Shown: positions 8,537 to 18,200, counted from the first letter of the stretch. The stretch: 64,000 nt of DNA from CAYJAZ01 sp964368455 (GCA_964368455.1 CAYJAZ010000008.1:55523-119522); one strand, 5' to 3'. Program-made: numbers and translations. The notes: a model not told the origin generated them from the letters alone.

Positions 8537-9267
8537 TGCAAGATTTTTCAAAAGGATATAAAGAACAATTTTCACGTCAAATTTCAATTAAACAAATTGG
8601 AATCATAGGACAAAATAAAATTGCAAATGCTCATATAGTTGTTATAGGAGCTGGCGGGCTTGCATGCCCACTTATAACAAATCTTTGTTCTCTAGGTATA
8701 GGTAATATAAAGATTTTTGACTTCGATAAAGTTTCACTTTCAAATCTTAACAGACAATTTCTCTATACTAGAGAGGATGTTGGCAAAGATAAAATTTCCA
8801 TTTTAAACAAAACAATTAAAAATCAATATATACATACAAATTTTGAATTAATAAACACAAAAATTAATAAAGACAATATAGAAAAAGAAATTATAAAACC
8901 TGATATTATAGTGCTTTGTGTTGATTCTGATCAAACAAGAATGCTTGTAAATTCTTATGCCGTATCTAATGAAATAGCCCTTATCGATGCTGGCATTAAA
9001 GGTTTTTATGGTTATGTTATGGCCGTTGAAAAAAACTCTCCATGTCTAGCCTGCCATAAATTAGAAGAAACAAAGGAAGAAAATTCAATAGATGCTTTAG
9101 CCGCAACAGCAGGTATTATTGCCTCTATACAAGCTTCTATATGCATAAATCTTATTTTGCAAATGCCAAATCCTTATAAGAATTCTATACTTCAATACGA
9201 CGGAATATTAGGTGAATTTGAAAAAATTCCCTTACAAATCAATCCAAATTGTTCTCTTCATAAATAG
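8536..9267 (+). CDS. E1-like MoeB/ThiF/HesA family adenylyltransferase
   Basis: The 243-residue protein activates the C-terminal glycine of a ubiquitin-like sulfur carrier with ATP. The nucleotide loop GAGGLACPL is at residues 37-45, followed by DFDKVSLSNLNRQFLY (the DxDxVxxSNLNRQ signature) and a DSDQTR segment. CLAC near residue 172 gives one zinc-binding pair. The usual second CxxC is reduced to a single Cys near the C-terminus (NCSLHK). It overlaps the MoaD-like gene by one base. A MoeB-like role in Moco/Tuco synthesis is inferred from context. Confidence 0.82.
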   Translation: MQDFSKGYKEQFSRQISIKQIGIIGQNKIANAHIVVIGAGGLACPLITNLCSLGIGNIKIFDFDKVSLSNLNRQFLYTREDVGKDKISILNKTIKNQYIHTNFELINTKINKDNIEKEIIKPDIIVLCVDSDQTRMLVNSYAVSNEIALIDAGIKGFYGYVMAVEKNSPCLACHKLEETKEENSIDALAATAGIIASIQASICINLILQMPNPYKNSILQYDGILGEFEKIPLQINPNCSLHK

Positions 9268-9310
9268 CTTAATAAAAGATCAAAAAAGTCACAGAAAAAT
9301 GTCTTTCAAT

Positions 9311-9339
9311 TTGACATTTTACTATCTATGCACTATATG
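9311..9339 (+). promoter_or_regulatory. ftsY promoter
   Basis: TTGACA (9311-9316), 17-nt spacer, TATATG (9334-9339), about 62 nt before the ftsY start. A strong sigma-70 match. Confidence 0.65.
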
Positions 9340-9401
9340 TATGTATTGAAATAAGTAATGCAGACAGATGCATTATATGACGCAATAAAAAGGAATAAAA
9401 A

Positions 9402-10784
9402 ATGAGTTTTTTCTCTAAATTTAAAACATTATTTACTTCAGAAAATGATGTTCCAAAAAAAGAACAAGAAAATGAAATTATTCATGAAAGCAATGAAATT
9501 CAAGAAGATATCTCTAGTCTTGATGAAGAAATTGCATCAGAAACTGAAGATGTTGCCGATGTAGCTGACGATAAAGCTCTTATTTTAGCTTTAAGAGAAA
9601 GCGAACAAAAACTTTCATCATGGTTAAATATCGTTTTAAAAGATGTCACAAAAAAAGGTGAACTTTTAGATAAAAGAATTGCATTTTTACTCAATGCCCT
9701 CTTACTCTCTGAAGATGATGCCAAAAAATTCATTGCTGATTTCAATCAATGGCTTGAGAAAATGGATTATTCTCAACTTGAAGATTTTAGATCTGAATTA
9801 CAATACAGACTTTCCTTAGCTTTAGATCTTGAAGATGAAGACGATGAAAGAAACAGATTAATACTCAAATTAAATAAATCTCTTACAAAAACAAGAGAAC
9901 AATTTCTGACTGGAGTTCATGCTCTATTCTCATCACACACAGCCCTTGATGCAAATTTCTGGGATGAATTAGAAGAACTCTTTATTATGTCTGATATGGG
10001 TTATGAATCAGCAGTAAAATTAGTAGAAATGCTAAAGACTACTGCTGCTACAAAAAACATAAGTCAACCATCTGAACTTTTGCCACATTTTGCAGATGAA
10101 ATTGCAAATCTTTTCACAGTACAAAAAAGAATTGAACAAGTTATATTACCAGAAGTAATTCTTTTTGTTGGAGTTAATGGTGTTGGTAAAACAACTACAA
10201 TAGCCAAATTGGCTCATCGCTCAAAATTACAAGGTAAAAAAGTTTTAATTGTTGCGGCCGACACATTTAGAGCAGCAGCTATAGAACAATTAAATGTTTG
10301 GGCAGATAGAATTGGTGTTGATTTTTATTCAAAAAGCCATGGTGCTGATCCAGCTGCAGTTGCCTACGAAGCAATGGATATGGCTTTAGAAAAAGGCTAT
10401 GATACCATCTATATAGACACAGCTGGAAGACTTCATACAAAATCTGGCCTTATGGATGAATTAGGAAAGATTAGATCAGTTATTTCAAAAAAACATGCAT
10501 CTGCACCGCATAGAACAGTTCTTGTTATTGACGCTACTACAGGACAAAATGCAATACAACAAACAAAACTTTTCACCGAAACTGCTCATGTATCTGAAAT
10601 TATTCTCACAAAACTAGATGGAACTGCAAAAGGTGGTATAGCAATAGCTATAGCTTCTCTTTTCAAAACACCAATTACCTTTGTTGGCTTAGGGGAAAAA
10701 CTTGCAGATTTACGCCCTTTTAATCCAGAAGATTACGCAAAAGCACTTTTTGATATCAAAACACATGAAGAAAGTGAAGAATAA
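9402..10784 (+). CDS. ftsY: Signal recognition particle receptor FtsY
   Basis: SRP receptor GTPase that delivers ribosome-nascent chains to the Sec translocon. The 460-residue chain has an acidic Glu/Asp-rich A domain (about residues 15-160), then the N domain and the G domain: GVNGVGKTTTIAKLA (G1), DTFRAAAIEQL (G2), DTAGRLHTK (G3), TKLDGTAKGG (G4) and FVGLGEKLADLRPF at the end. GGAAT about 7 nt upstream can act as ribosome-binding site. Single-gene unit with its own promoter and a terminator shared with the convergent hypC. Confidence 0.96.
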   Translation: MSFFSKFKTLFTSENDVPKKEQENEIIHESNEIQEDISSLDEEIASETEDVADVADDKALILALRESEQKLSSWLNIVLKDVTKKGELLDKRIAFLLNALLLSEDDAKKFIADFNQWLEKMDYSQLEDFRSELQYRLSLALDLEDEDDERNRLILKLNKSLTKTREQFLTGVHALFSSHTALDANFWDELEELFIMSDMGYESAVKLVEMLKTTAATKNISQPSELLPHFADEIANLFTVQKRIEQVILPEVILFVGVNGVGKTTTIAKLAHRSKLQGKKVLIVAADTFRAAAIEQLNVWADRIGVDFYSKSHGADPAAVAYEAMDMALEKGYDTIYIDTAGRLHTKSGLMDELGKIRSVISKKHASAPHRTVLVIDATTGQNAIQQTKLFTETAHVSEIILTKLDGTAKGGIAIAIASLFKTPITFVGLGEKLADLRPFNPEDYAKALFDIKTHEESEE

Positions 10785-10815
10785 AGAGTTAAGTTCTATT
10801 CATAAATAAAAAAAT

Positions 10816-10855
10816 GCCCTTTTCTAATATATTTATGAGAAAAGGGCTTTTTATT
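10816..10855. terminator. Bidirectional terminator between ftsY and hypC
   Basis: GCCCTTTTCT (10816-10825) pairs with AGAAAAGGGC (10838-10847). A T-rich tract follows on the plus strand and A-rich sequence precedes it, so it can serve both convergent units. Confidence 0.8.
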
Positions 10856-10871
10856 TTGTTGGTTGATACTA

Positions 10872-11108
10872 TTACTCTTTTTTTAAAGCATCGCTTATTT
10901 GTGAAAAGAGTTTTAATGTTTCTCTTGCTTCTTCAATGTCTAAAACACGTAATGCAAAACCTGCATGAGTGATAACATAGTCACCAACTTTAAAGTCTTC
11001 AACAAGCATCATAGACGAAACTTGTATATCACTTTCGTCACTCACTCGTACTAATATATTATTTTCATCTACAATCTTAGATATTTGAACTGGAACAGCT
11101 ACACACAT
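10872..11108 (-). CDS. hypC: HypC/HupF hydrogenase maturation chaperone
   Basis: Small chaperone (78 residues) that carries the Fe(CN)2CO precursor to the large subunit of [NiFe] hydrogenase. The family start MCVAVPVQI is present, where Cys2 binds iron. GDYVITHAGFALRVLDIEEA matches the conserved GDYVxVHxGFAxxxLdexEA segment. AAGGT lies about 7 nt before ATG. No other hyp or hydrogenase gene is in the window; its upstream neighbour is a lipoprotein gene 11 nt away. Confidence 0.92.
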   Translation of the reverse strand: MCVAVPVQISKIVDENNILVRVSDESDIQVSSMMLVEDFKVGDYVITHAGFALRVLDIEEARETLKLFSQISDALKKE

Positions 11109-11119
11109 ACTTTTACCTT

Positions 11120-11881
11120 TTATCTATAATTATTTATTTTAACAGCATTTGATGGAATTGCTAATTGCATATCTTGCTTTTGATACATGTCTTTAGCTAC
11201 ATTTTCTCTAATAAAGAGTGTAAATTCAAATCCATTTTCTTGCAAACCAGAAACTTTTTTTGGTTTTGTGCTCTCATCATCGTATTCAAAATTCACTTGC
11301 CAATCTTCAAATTGCCAAGATCTTACTCTTAATAAATCATCAAGATCATAAAAGCCATAATATTTTGTTTGATCAGAACTTAAAACATATCTAAATATTC
11401 CATTTTCTTGAGTAAAGGCTTTAAGATAGTCTGGAGTATTTAAAACAGGAAATATACCTTGTGAAAACATCATCAAGGCATTAAAATCTAGTGGCATCTT
11501 GATATCAAAAGCTTTAAAAGCGTCTTGCAAGTTTTTTTGGTAGTAAATTTTATTTTCTTTGTTTAAGTAAAATTCAACTCTTTCATCATCTTTATAAAAT
11601 TGAGCCACAGGAGAACCTACAGCTATAATATCAAATCTATATGGCCCATTTTCATTGCCCCAAAATAAAAAAGAAGTTCTTTTCTTTTCATTTTCATGGC
11701 CAAATCTTAAAGATCCTTCAACTAAGAAAGGTGTAGAATTTGAAGACTTTGCTTGAACTAAAGTCCATCGATTTTGAGCATCTGCATCTGTGTATATTAC
11801 AGGGCTTTCAATATCTGCCTTCTTAGCACAAGCAACCAAAAATAAAAGTGAACATAATAAAAGTAGACGAATTTTAGACAT
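11120..11881 (-). CDS. Putative outer-membrane lipoprotein, LolB-like shape
   Basis: Precursor with a lipoprotein signal (KIRLLLLCSLLFLVAC), the lipobox being LVAC with the acylated Cys at about residue 18. The mature part is about 235 residues of alternating beta strands (for example RFDIIAVGSPVAQFY; FRYVLSSDQTKYYGFYDLDDLL), which suggests a LolB/LppX-type half-barrel. Exact family is not recognised. The ATG at 11881 is chosen over an in-frame TTG at 11893 because GAAGGA sits immediately before the TTG and 12 nt before the ATG. Probably co-transcribed with hypC. Confidence 0.7.
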   Translation of the reverse strand: MSKIRLLLLCSLLFLVACAKKADIESPVIYTDADAQNRWTLVQAKSSNSTPFLVEGSLRFGHENEKKRTSFLFWGNENGPYRFDIIAVGSPVAQFYKDDERVEFYLNKENKIYYQKNLQDAFKAFDIKMPLDFNALMMFSQGIFPVLNTPDYLKAFTQENGIFRYVLSSDQTKYYGFYDLDDLLRVRSWQFEDWQVNFEYDDESTKPKKVSGLQENGFEFTLFIRENVAKDMYQKQDMQLAIPSNAVKINNYR

Positions 11882-12018
11882 AATAAATATCAATCCTTCA
11901 TTATTTCATTAGGAAGCAATAAGGTTAAAGCTTAATAATGTTAGTAAGATAATAGTATTTAAAAGTTAAATAATATAGGAGATAAATAACATAGTTTTAT
12001 GCTAAATGTAAAGCAGCT

Positions 12019-13692
12019 TTAATTTGTATTTAATTTTTCTTCAATTTCTTTATAATGCTCTTCTATGGCCGGATCAACCTTTCCTTCTTCTTTTGCCAAA
12101 TCAAGAGCCTTTTGTATATTGATAAAAGCATTATCATAATCATTGAGCTTGTATTGAACCCAAGCTAATGTATCATAAAGATATGATTTATTAGGGATAG
12201 CTGCAATAGCTTTATTGATCAACTCAAGAGCTTCGTAAAGTTTGATATTTTCTAATGCATAATGATAAGCCAAACTATTCATTGCTTCATAATGAGTTGG
12301 ATTCACATGAAGAATTTTACTAAAATATTTTTCACTATCAAACTCTTGCTTTGAAACTATAAGCATACTTGAATAATAAAAAAGAAAATCAGCGTCTAAT
12401 TTTGTGATTTCATCAGTAGCAAATATTTTATCAACCTTAATTTTTCCAAATTCTATTGCATCATTTACTTGCCCTAAAGTGAAATAAAGTTGCATAGCTA
12501 AAATATAAAAACTTATATTATCATCAAATAATTCAATGGCTTTTTTTGTATGAAACAAAGCTTCAGAATACATCTTTGTCTCTAATTCAATTTGAATTAT
12601 TAAATCAATAACTCTTCTGTAATTTTGCATTGTATCAGGAATTTTATACAATGTTTCAAGAGTTTTTTTGATATCATTTTCGTATTGATAAGCTATAGCA
12701 GCCTTATAAAATAATAGTTCATCACTCAATTCTTGAACAGATTCTAGATATTCTATAACACTATTAACTTCTTTATAAAAACCTTCATCAATAGAGACAG
12801 GCAAAACATCTACAAGTGCAGACTTAGCTTCATCTGAACTTTGAGAGAGTTTTATTGCTTTTTCAGCCTGTTGTGTTGAAACATATAAATACATGAGACG
12901 CGAAATTGCAAAATAATAAGTATTATCTATTTCAAGAACTTGATTATAATATTTGATTGCTTCAGCAATATTGTTCTGACTATCTTCAATACTTGCCAAT
13001 TCAAAAATTGCTTCTGTGAAATCATTTTGTTTTGTAATAGCAAGCTTTAACTTCTCTTTTGCTTGCTCTAAATCATCTGTTAATTTCAAAGAAGAGGCAT
13101 AATAATAGAGAAATGGAGGAGTAAAATCTTGAATGTTTACTTGAGAAAATAAGGAATTTGCTTCATTGTATTTTTCTAACTTAATATACATTACAGCTAG
13201 TTCTAGTAGGTTTTTTGTATTTTCAGGATTATTTTTGATGTAATCTTCAATAATACTAATAGCTTTTTCGGTTTGGCCTGCTTCAATATGCGCTTCTACC
13301 AAGAGTAAGGTTGTATTAAAATCGTCTGGAGTGATTTTTAGTAGATTATTAAGCACATCAATAGCATCATCATAAAAACCAGACACTAACAACCATGCAA
13401 CAATTTCTAAAAGAGGTGCATTGTGAGGATCAAGATCAATAAATGTGTCAATTGATTCACGAACTATAGCTATATCTTCAGTTTTTATAGCATTTTCTAA
13501 TGCGAAATAAGCATAAAATAATTCGTCATTACCGCTAGTATCAAAAGATTTTCTTTGATTATTACTTAAATTATCTTTATCTGAACAAGCCGTAAGGCAT
13601 GTATTCATAAAAGCAAATAAAAAGAGAATAGACAATAGCTTAGCTATATGTTTAAGCGTATGGGAATAGGGATTTGAGTATAAGGTATTCAT
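12019..13692 (-). CDS. TPR-repeat lipoprotein
   Basis: A 557-residue protein with an N-terminal lipoprotein signal (LLSILFLFAFMNTCLTAC) and about ten tetratricopeptide repeats across the mature chain (NTTLLLVEAHIEAGQTEKAI; KNLLELAVMYIKLEKYNEA; EAIFELASIEDSQNNIAEA). TPR arrays are protein-interaction scaffolds; an envelope role is inferred. The ATG at 13692 is chosen because it gives a signal peptide directly; a longer reading from 13734 would overlap the sigma-factor gene and bury the signal. It lies 4 nt after the sigma-factor stop and should be translated from the same mRNA. Confidence 0.75.
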   Translation of the reverse strand: MNTLYSNPYSHTLKHIAKLLSILFLFAFMNTCLTACSDKDNLSNNQRKSFDTSGNDELFYAYFALENAIKTEDIAIVRESIDTFIDLDPHNAPLLEIVAWLLVSGFYDDAIDVLNNLLKITPDDFNTTLLLVEAHIEAGQTEKAISIIEDYIKNNPENTKNLLELAVMYIKLEKYNEANSLFSQVNIQDFTPPFLYYYASSLKLTDDLEQAKEKLKLAITKQNDFTEAIFELASIEDSQNNIAEAIKYYNQVLEIDNTYYFAISRLMYLYVSTQQAEKAIKLSQSSDEAKSALVDVLPVSIDEGFYKEVNSVIEYLESVQELSDELLFYKAAIAYQYENDIKKTLETLYKIPDTMQNYRRVIDLIIQIELETKMYSEALFHTKKAIELFDDNISFYILAMQLYFTLGQVNDAIEFGKIKVDKIFATDEITKLDADFLFYYSSMLIVSKQEFDSEKYFSKILHVNPTHYEAMNSLAYHYALENIKLYEALELINKAIAAIPNKSYLYDTLAWVQYKLNDYDNAFINIQKALDLAKEEGKVDPAIEEHYKEIEEKLNTN

Positions 13693-13696
13693 GTTC

Positions 13697-14965
13697 CTAA
13701 TCTTCCTGTATCCAATCTTCTGAAAAATCATCAATTTCAGATTTAAAATAATTACGCATTTTTGCTACAAGCCTTGCCTCTAACTGCCTAATTCTTTCTC
13801 TCGTTACTTCATACTTTTCGCCAATTTCCCTCAAAGTCATAGGATCATCAGTTAAAAGTCTGTTTTCTAGAATAAAAACTTCTTTATCCGTCAATAGAGG
13901 AATAAATTCTTCAATCTTTGTTCTAATGATATCAGTAATTTCATGTTCAGCAAAACCTTCTTCAATGCCTTGCGTGAGAGCTGGGAGATAGTCAATTCTA
14001 GAAACAGAACCATGCTCTTCTGTTACAGGCATATCTAAAGAAAGGTCTGTAGAATCAAGTCTTTGCTCCATTTCTGAAATATGTTCTTTCGAAACTCCTA
14101 ATCTTTCAGACAAAACTTCTAAATCTGGATTAAAACCTTGAGAAATAAGCTTTTGTTTTTCTTTGTTTAAATTATAAAATAATTTACGTTGGGCTTGAGT
14201 AGTACCGATTTTAACCATACGCCAATTATCCATAATAAATTTAAGGATGTATGCTCTAATCCAAAAAGTTGCATAATATGAAAACTTTATGCCCTTTTCT
14301 GGATCAAATTTATTCACAGCACGCAAGAGGCCAATATTTCCTTCTTGAACTAAATCTAAAACATTTTGCATCCATCTTCTTTGAAATTCCATTGCAATCT
14401 TGACTACAAGTCTTAAATGTGAGGAAACCAATCTAAAGGTTGCGTCCATATCTTGTGATTCTTTGATTTTTTTAGTTATTTCAATCTCTTCTTCTGGACT
14501 CAATAAAGGAAAAGATGAAATTTCTCTTAAATAAAGTTGAAGATTGTCACGAACTAAAACATTTGGTAAATGTGTTTTCTTTACTTGCAATTGCTTAGTT
14601 TCAACAGGCACAGGCAAAGAGCTATCATAAGAATTTTCTAATGAATCGGGAGTAGAAAGCAAATCATCACTTTCAATGTCATAGAAAGAATCGTCTTCAA
14701 GATCTATGTTTTCAAGCAAATGTTCGTCGTTAACATCATCAAGATCAAAATTTTCATCATCTAATAATTCTGGCTCAATAAGATCTAAGTTTTCATCTGT
14801 ATCTATTTGATTTTGTGTGTTATCTTGACTTTTTTCTGAGACTAAAAGAATATCATCTTGCACATTTTTTTTGTCTTTTTTTGTCTTTGTGCTTGAGTCT
14901 TGTTTTTTTTCTGATTTATCTTTATCTAGACTTTTCTTCTTTGTTGTGCTAGTTTCGCTTTGCAA
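13697..14965 (-). CDS. rpoH: RpoH-type alternative sigma factor
   Basis: Sigma-70 family group 3 factor, best matched to heat-shock sigma-32. Region 1.2 starts near residue 137 (DNLQLYLREIS), region 2 has LDLVQEGNIGLLRAVNKFD and FSYYATFWIRAYILKFIMDNW, the RpoH-box-like TQAQRKLFYNLNKEKQ follows, and region 4 ends with TLREIGEKYEVTRERIRQLEARL. At 422 residues it is about 130 longer than usual; the extra is an N-terminal, highly acidic, Lys/Glu/Asp-rich low-complexity extension. The downstream TPR lipoprotein is in the same operon. RpoS is a less likely alternative because of the RpoH box. Confidence 0.85.
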   Translation of the reverse strand: MQSETSTTKKKSLDKDKSEKKQDSSTKTKKDKKNVQDDILLVSEKSQDNTQNQIDTDENLDLIEPELLDDENFDLDDVNDEHLLENIDLEDDSFYDIESDDLLSTPDSLENSYDSSLPVPVETKQLQVKKTHLPNVLVRDNLQLYLREISSFPLLSPEEEIEITKKIKESQDMDATFRLVSSHLRLVVKIAMEFQRRWMQNVLDLVQEGNIGLLRAVNKFDPEKGIKFSYYATFWIRAYILKFIMDNWRMVKIGTTQAQRKLFYNLNKEKQKLISQGFNPDLEVLSERLGVSKEHISEMEQRLDSTDLSLDMPVTEEHGSVSRIDYLPALTQGIEEGFAEHEITDIIRTKIEEFIPLLTDKEVFILENRLLTDDPMTLREIGEKYEVTRERIRQLEARLVAKMRNYFKSEIDDFSEDWIQED

Positions 14966-15169
14966 AATATTTTCCTTTTGTAATTATAATGTACATAAGG
15001 CATCATTAACTTAATTAAGGATATACTAAATTACTTTTCTTTTCAATCTTTTTCTTTATGATAATTTTTTTATAATGCGGACCTTTCAAGAGTAAAAATA
15101 TATCTTAATTTGAAGATGTCAACACTTGTGATAAACAATGAATAAACACATGATTAAACTGGAGTTTTA

Positions 15170-17596
15170 ATGAATAACATACAAAATTATTTAAATAATA
15201 ATGAACTTTTATTAATTGACGGTGCAATGGGCACACAGCTCCAAGAAAAAGGCATGCCATCTAATGCAAATCCAGCTGAATTTTCTCTTCAAAATAAAGA
15301 ACTTATAAAACAAGTTCACAAAGATTATCTTTTTGCTGGAACAAATATAATCCTTACTTGTACATTTGGTGGAACAAAATTTAAACTTCCTTCTTCAATT
15401 TCTGTACATGAATACAATAAAACAATGGCAGAAGTCGCTAAAGAAGCGATTAAAGAAGCAAGAGAAAGCGGCTATTCACATCCAATGTTTGTTGCTGGCG
15501 ATATTGGCCCAACAGGTTTATTGATTAAACCCTTAGGCAATGAAGAACCTCAAACACTCTTTGATGCCTATAAAGAACAAGTTTTAGGCCTTGTTGCAGG
15601 TGGAGTTGAACTTTTATTTATAGAAACTCAATTTGATATAGCTGAAGCAAAACTTGCTGTTGCAGCTGCCAAAAGCGTATGCGATCTTCCTATCTTTGTT
15701 TCCATGACTTTTGAAGGCGAAACAACTCTCACAGGCTCTAGTCCGAAAGTTTTTGCGGCTACCATGGAAAATATGAAAGTTGCCGCAATAGGCGTAAACT
15801 GCGGTGCTGGCCCAGAACAAATGCTTCCAATTGTTGAAGAATTATTAAAATATTCAAATCTTCCAGTCTTTGCTGAACCAAATGCCGGTTTACCAGAACT
15901 AATTAATGACGAAACTGTCTTTAGATTAGCCCCAAGTCCATTTGCTCAAGAAACCTATCGTATTGCTGAAATAGGAGCAACTTTACTCGGCGGTTGCTGT
16001 GGAACAAGCCCAAAACATATTTCAACATTAAAAGAAGAACTCAAAAAACCTTTTGATGCTACTAAAAAAATCGAAAGAAGAAGTGATTCAGCGGTTCGAG
16101 TCACATCACGTTCTGAAATTGTGAGCTTGGGTTCATTGCATCCTATCGCACTTATTGGAGAACGTATTAATCCAACCGGTAAGAAATTACTTTCAGCTGA
16201 ATTCCAAGCTTCTTCTGTTAAACTTGCTATGCAATACGCAGAAGAACAAATAAATACAGGTGCAAATCTTTTAGACGTCAATGTCGGTGCTGCAAATGTC
16301 GACGAACAAATATTTCTTCCTTTCATGGTAGAACAGTTAATTGCTAAGTATACTATGCCATTAGTAATAGATTCTTCGGACACAAAAGCTCTTATCAACG
16401 CTCTTCCAGCCTACCCAGCTTCCTGCTTAGTAAATTCAATCAGCGGTGAAGATAATAAGATGGAAAACCTTGCTCCTCATGTCAAATTATGGGGTTGCCC
16501 TACTGTTCTTCTTCCGCTCAAAGGCAGTGATTTACCTAAAAATGCAAAAGAAAGAATAGCAATCATCGAAGATCTACTTAAAAAAGCTGAAAAGTTCGGT
16601 TTAAGTAAGGATATGCTCCTCGTTGACGTTCTTGCCCTCACAGCGGCCTCCGATCCAACTGCACCAAAAGCAGCACTAGAAACCTTGGAATTTTGTCGCA
16701 GTATAGGCATAGCCACTACAATTGGTTTATCCAATATTTCTTTTGGCTTACCTGCAAGAGAAATCATAAATTCAGCCTTTTTATCTTTAGCAGCAGCTGC
16801 TGGTTTAAATTCATGCATAGGAAATCCTATGAATGCAAGATTCAAAGAAGAACTAGACGCTGTTAATCTACTTTTAGGCTACGATAAACAAGCTTCAAAT
16901 TTTATTGAAAATTATGCTGACTATGCTTCTAAAAATAAAGATACTTCTAGTCAAAAACAAATTAAAAAAGTAGAAAAAAATACAGAAGTAACACTAGAAA
17001 GTGCTATAATAACAGGAAATAAAGAAGAAATTATTCAACTACTAGATGAAGAATTAAAAAAGGGACGTGAAGCTTTTGAAATGATAAATACTTCACTCAT
17101 TCCAGCCCTCAATATAGTAGGTGAAAAATACGAGAAAAAAGAATACTTCCTTCCTCAGCTCTTACGTTCAGCTGAAACAATGCAAAAAGCTTTCAAACAT
17201 CTAAAGCCTTTATTGACAAATGATGCTTCGATGCAAAAAGCAAAAATCATTTTAGCAACTGTTGAAGGCGATATACACGATATTGGAAAAAATATTGTTG
17301 CTTTAGTTCTTGAAAATCATGGCTATACTATTATAGATCTTGGAAAAGACGTAAAGGCAGAAACAATTTTAGAAGCAGCAGTAAAGAATAATGTCGATGC
17401 TATAGGCCTATCAGCCTTGATGACAACTACAATGCCACGTATGAAAGAATGCATAGAACTTATGAAAGAAAAATCGCTGTCTTTCAAAGTCTTTATTGGT
17501 GGAGCTGTTGTTACACAAGATTATGCAGATTCTATAGGTGCTGTTTATGCACAAGACGCTGTTTCTACTGTAAAATTATTAGAAAAAATGTTATAA
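15170..17596 (+). CDS. metH: Cobalamin-dependent methionine synthase, short form
   Basis: Transfers a methyl group from methyl-tetrahydrofolate via cobalamin to homocysteine. Domains in order are homocysteine-binding (about 1-295, zinc ligands in GVNCGAG and GGCCGTS), pterin-binding (about 315-565, GERINPTGKK, DVNVGA), cobalamin cap (about 605-685), and B12-binding Rossmann domain with GDIHDIGKNI (base-off DxHxxG His) to the end. At 808 residues it lacks the roughly 330-residue SAM-dependent reactivation domain of E. coli MetH, as in many anaerobes. A GGAG about 6 nt before ATG supports the start. No SAM or cobalamin riboswitch is visible upstream. Confidence 0.93.
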   Translation: MNNIQNYLNNNELLLIDGAMGTQLQEKGMPSNANPAEFSLQNKELIKQVHKDYLFAGTNIILTCTFGGTKFKLPSSISVHEYNKTMAEVAKEAIKEARESGYSHPMFVAGDIGPTGLLIKPLGNEEPQTLFDAYKEQVLGLVAGGVELLFIETQFDIAEAKLAVAAAKSVCDLPIFVSMTFEGETTLTGSSPKVFAATMENMKVAAIGVNCGAGPEQMLPIVEELLKYSNLPVFAEPNAGLPELINDETVFRLAPSPFAQETYRIAEIGATLLGGCCGTSPKHISTLKEELKKPFDATKKIERRSDSAVRVTSRSEIVSLGSLHPIALIGERINPTGKKLLSAEFQASSVKLAMQYAEEQINTGANLLDVNVGAANVDEQIFLPFMVEQLIAKYTMPLVIDSSDTKALINALPAYPASCLVNSISGEDNKMENLAPHVKLWGCPTVLLPLKGSDLPKNAKERIAIIEDLLKKAEKFGLSKDMLLVDVLALTAASDPTAPKAALETLEFCRSIGIATTIGLSNISFGLPAREIINSAFLSLAAAAGLNSCIGNPMNARFKEELDAVNLLLGYDKQASNFIENYADYASKNKDTSSQKQIKKVEKNTEVTLESAIITGNKEEIIQLLDEELKKGREAFEMINTSLIPALNIVGEKYEKKEYFLPQLLRSAETMQKAFKHLKPLLTNDASMQKAKIILATVEGDIHDIGKNIVALVLENHGYTIIDLGKDVKAETILEAAVKNNVDAIGLSALMTTTMPRMKECIELMKEKSLSFKVFIGGAVVTQDYADSIGAVYAQDAVSTVKLLEKML

Positions 17597-17691
17597 TTCT
17601 TTATTCTTTCTTTTATCTGAAAGAAAATAGAAAAAAGTACTATTAATTTACACTAATTTTATAAAAAACATTAGTATTTCAAATAATAATC

Positions 17692-17726
17692 AACCAAACT
17701 GTCCTTGACAGTTTGGTTATTTTTTT
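17692..17726 (+). terminator. Strong intrinsic terminator after metH
   Basis: A perfect 12-bp stem, AACCAAACTGTC/GACAGTTTGGTT, with CTT loop, followed by T7. Confidence 0.92.
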
Positions 17727-17873
17727 ACATATTAATAAAACTGTTTGATTAATCAATCTAGAGAAGATTTTCTTTACTCATTAATTTAAAGTATGTTACT
17801 CTCTATTTAGATTTTTAAAGATAAATCCTCTTGTAATCAATGCTAATACAATAGTATTTAAAAGGAGATATAA

Positions 17874-18200
17874 ATGTCTGACATAAATAAAATTCTTAGC
17901 TTTGCCTCAGACAGTAAGTCAGCAAAAAAATCTTCCAAAGAAGCGAAATACACCTTAATCTTATACCTTTGTTATTTTCTTTGGACAATCGCCTCTGCCT
18001 ATGGTTTAGGCTCATCTTCACCTGAAGAATATTCTTATATTCTGGGTTTTCCTGCTTGGTTCTTTTTTTCTTGTATTTTAGCTTATCCACTTTGCTGCAT
18101 AGCAGTTTATTTTATGTTGCAAAATTTCTTTAGAGAAGACCAAGACGAAGAAAATGAAGAAATTGAAGAAGGTGAAAGTAAAGAAAAGAATCTTCAATAA
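17874..18200 (+). CDS. yhdT: YhdT family (DUF997) membrane protein
   Basis: A 108-residue protein with two transmembrane helices (about residues 27-46 and 57-82) separated by the typical SYILGFPAWFF segment, and an acidic C-terminal tail. YhdT is almost always next to panF, as here (75 nt upstream of it), and is thought to be an accessory of the pantothenate symporter; the biochemical role is not established. GGAG lies about 7 nt before the ATG. Confidence 0.85.
   Translation: MSDINKILSFASDSKSAKKSSKEAKYTLILYLCYFLWTIASAYGLGSSSPEEYSYILGFPAWFFFSCILAYPLCCIAVYFMLQNFFREDQDEENEEIEEGESKEKNLQ

Noticed and set aside
14966..15169. SAM or cobalamin riboswitch upstream of metH
   Set aside because: None of the conserved core sequences is present and the region is simply AT-rich.
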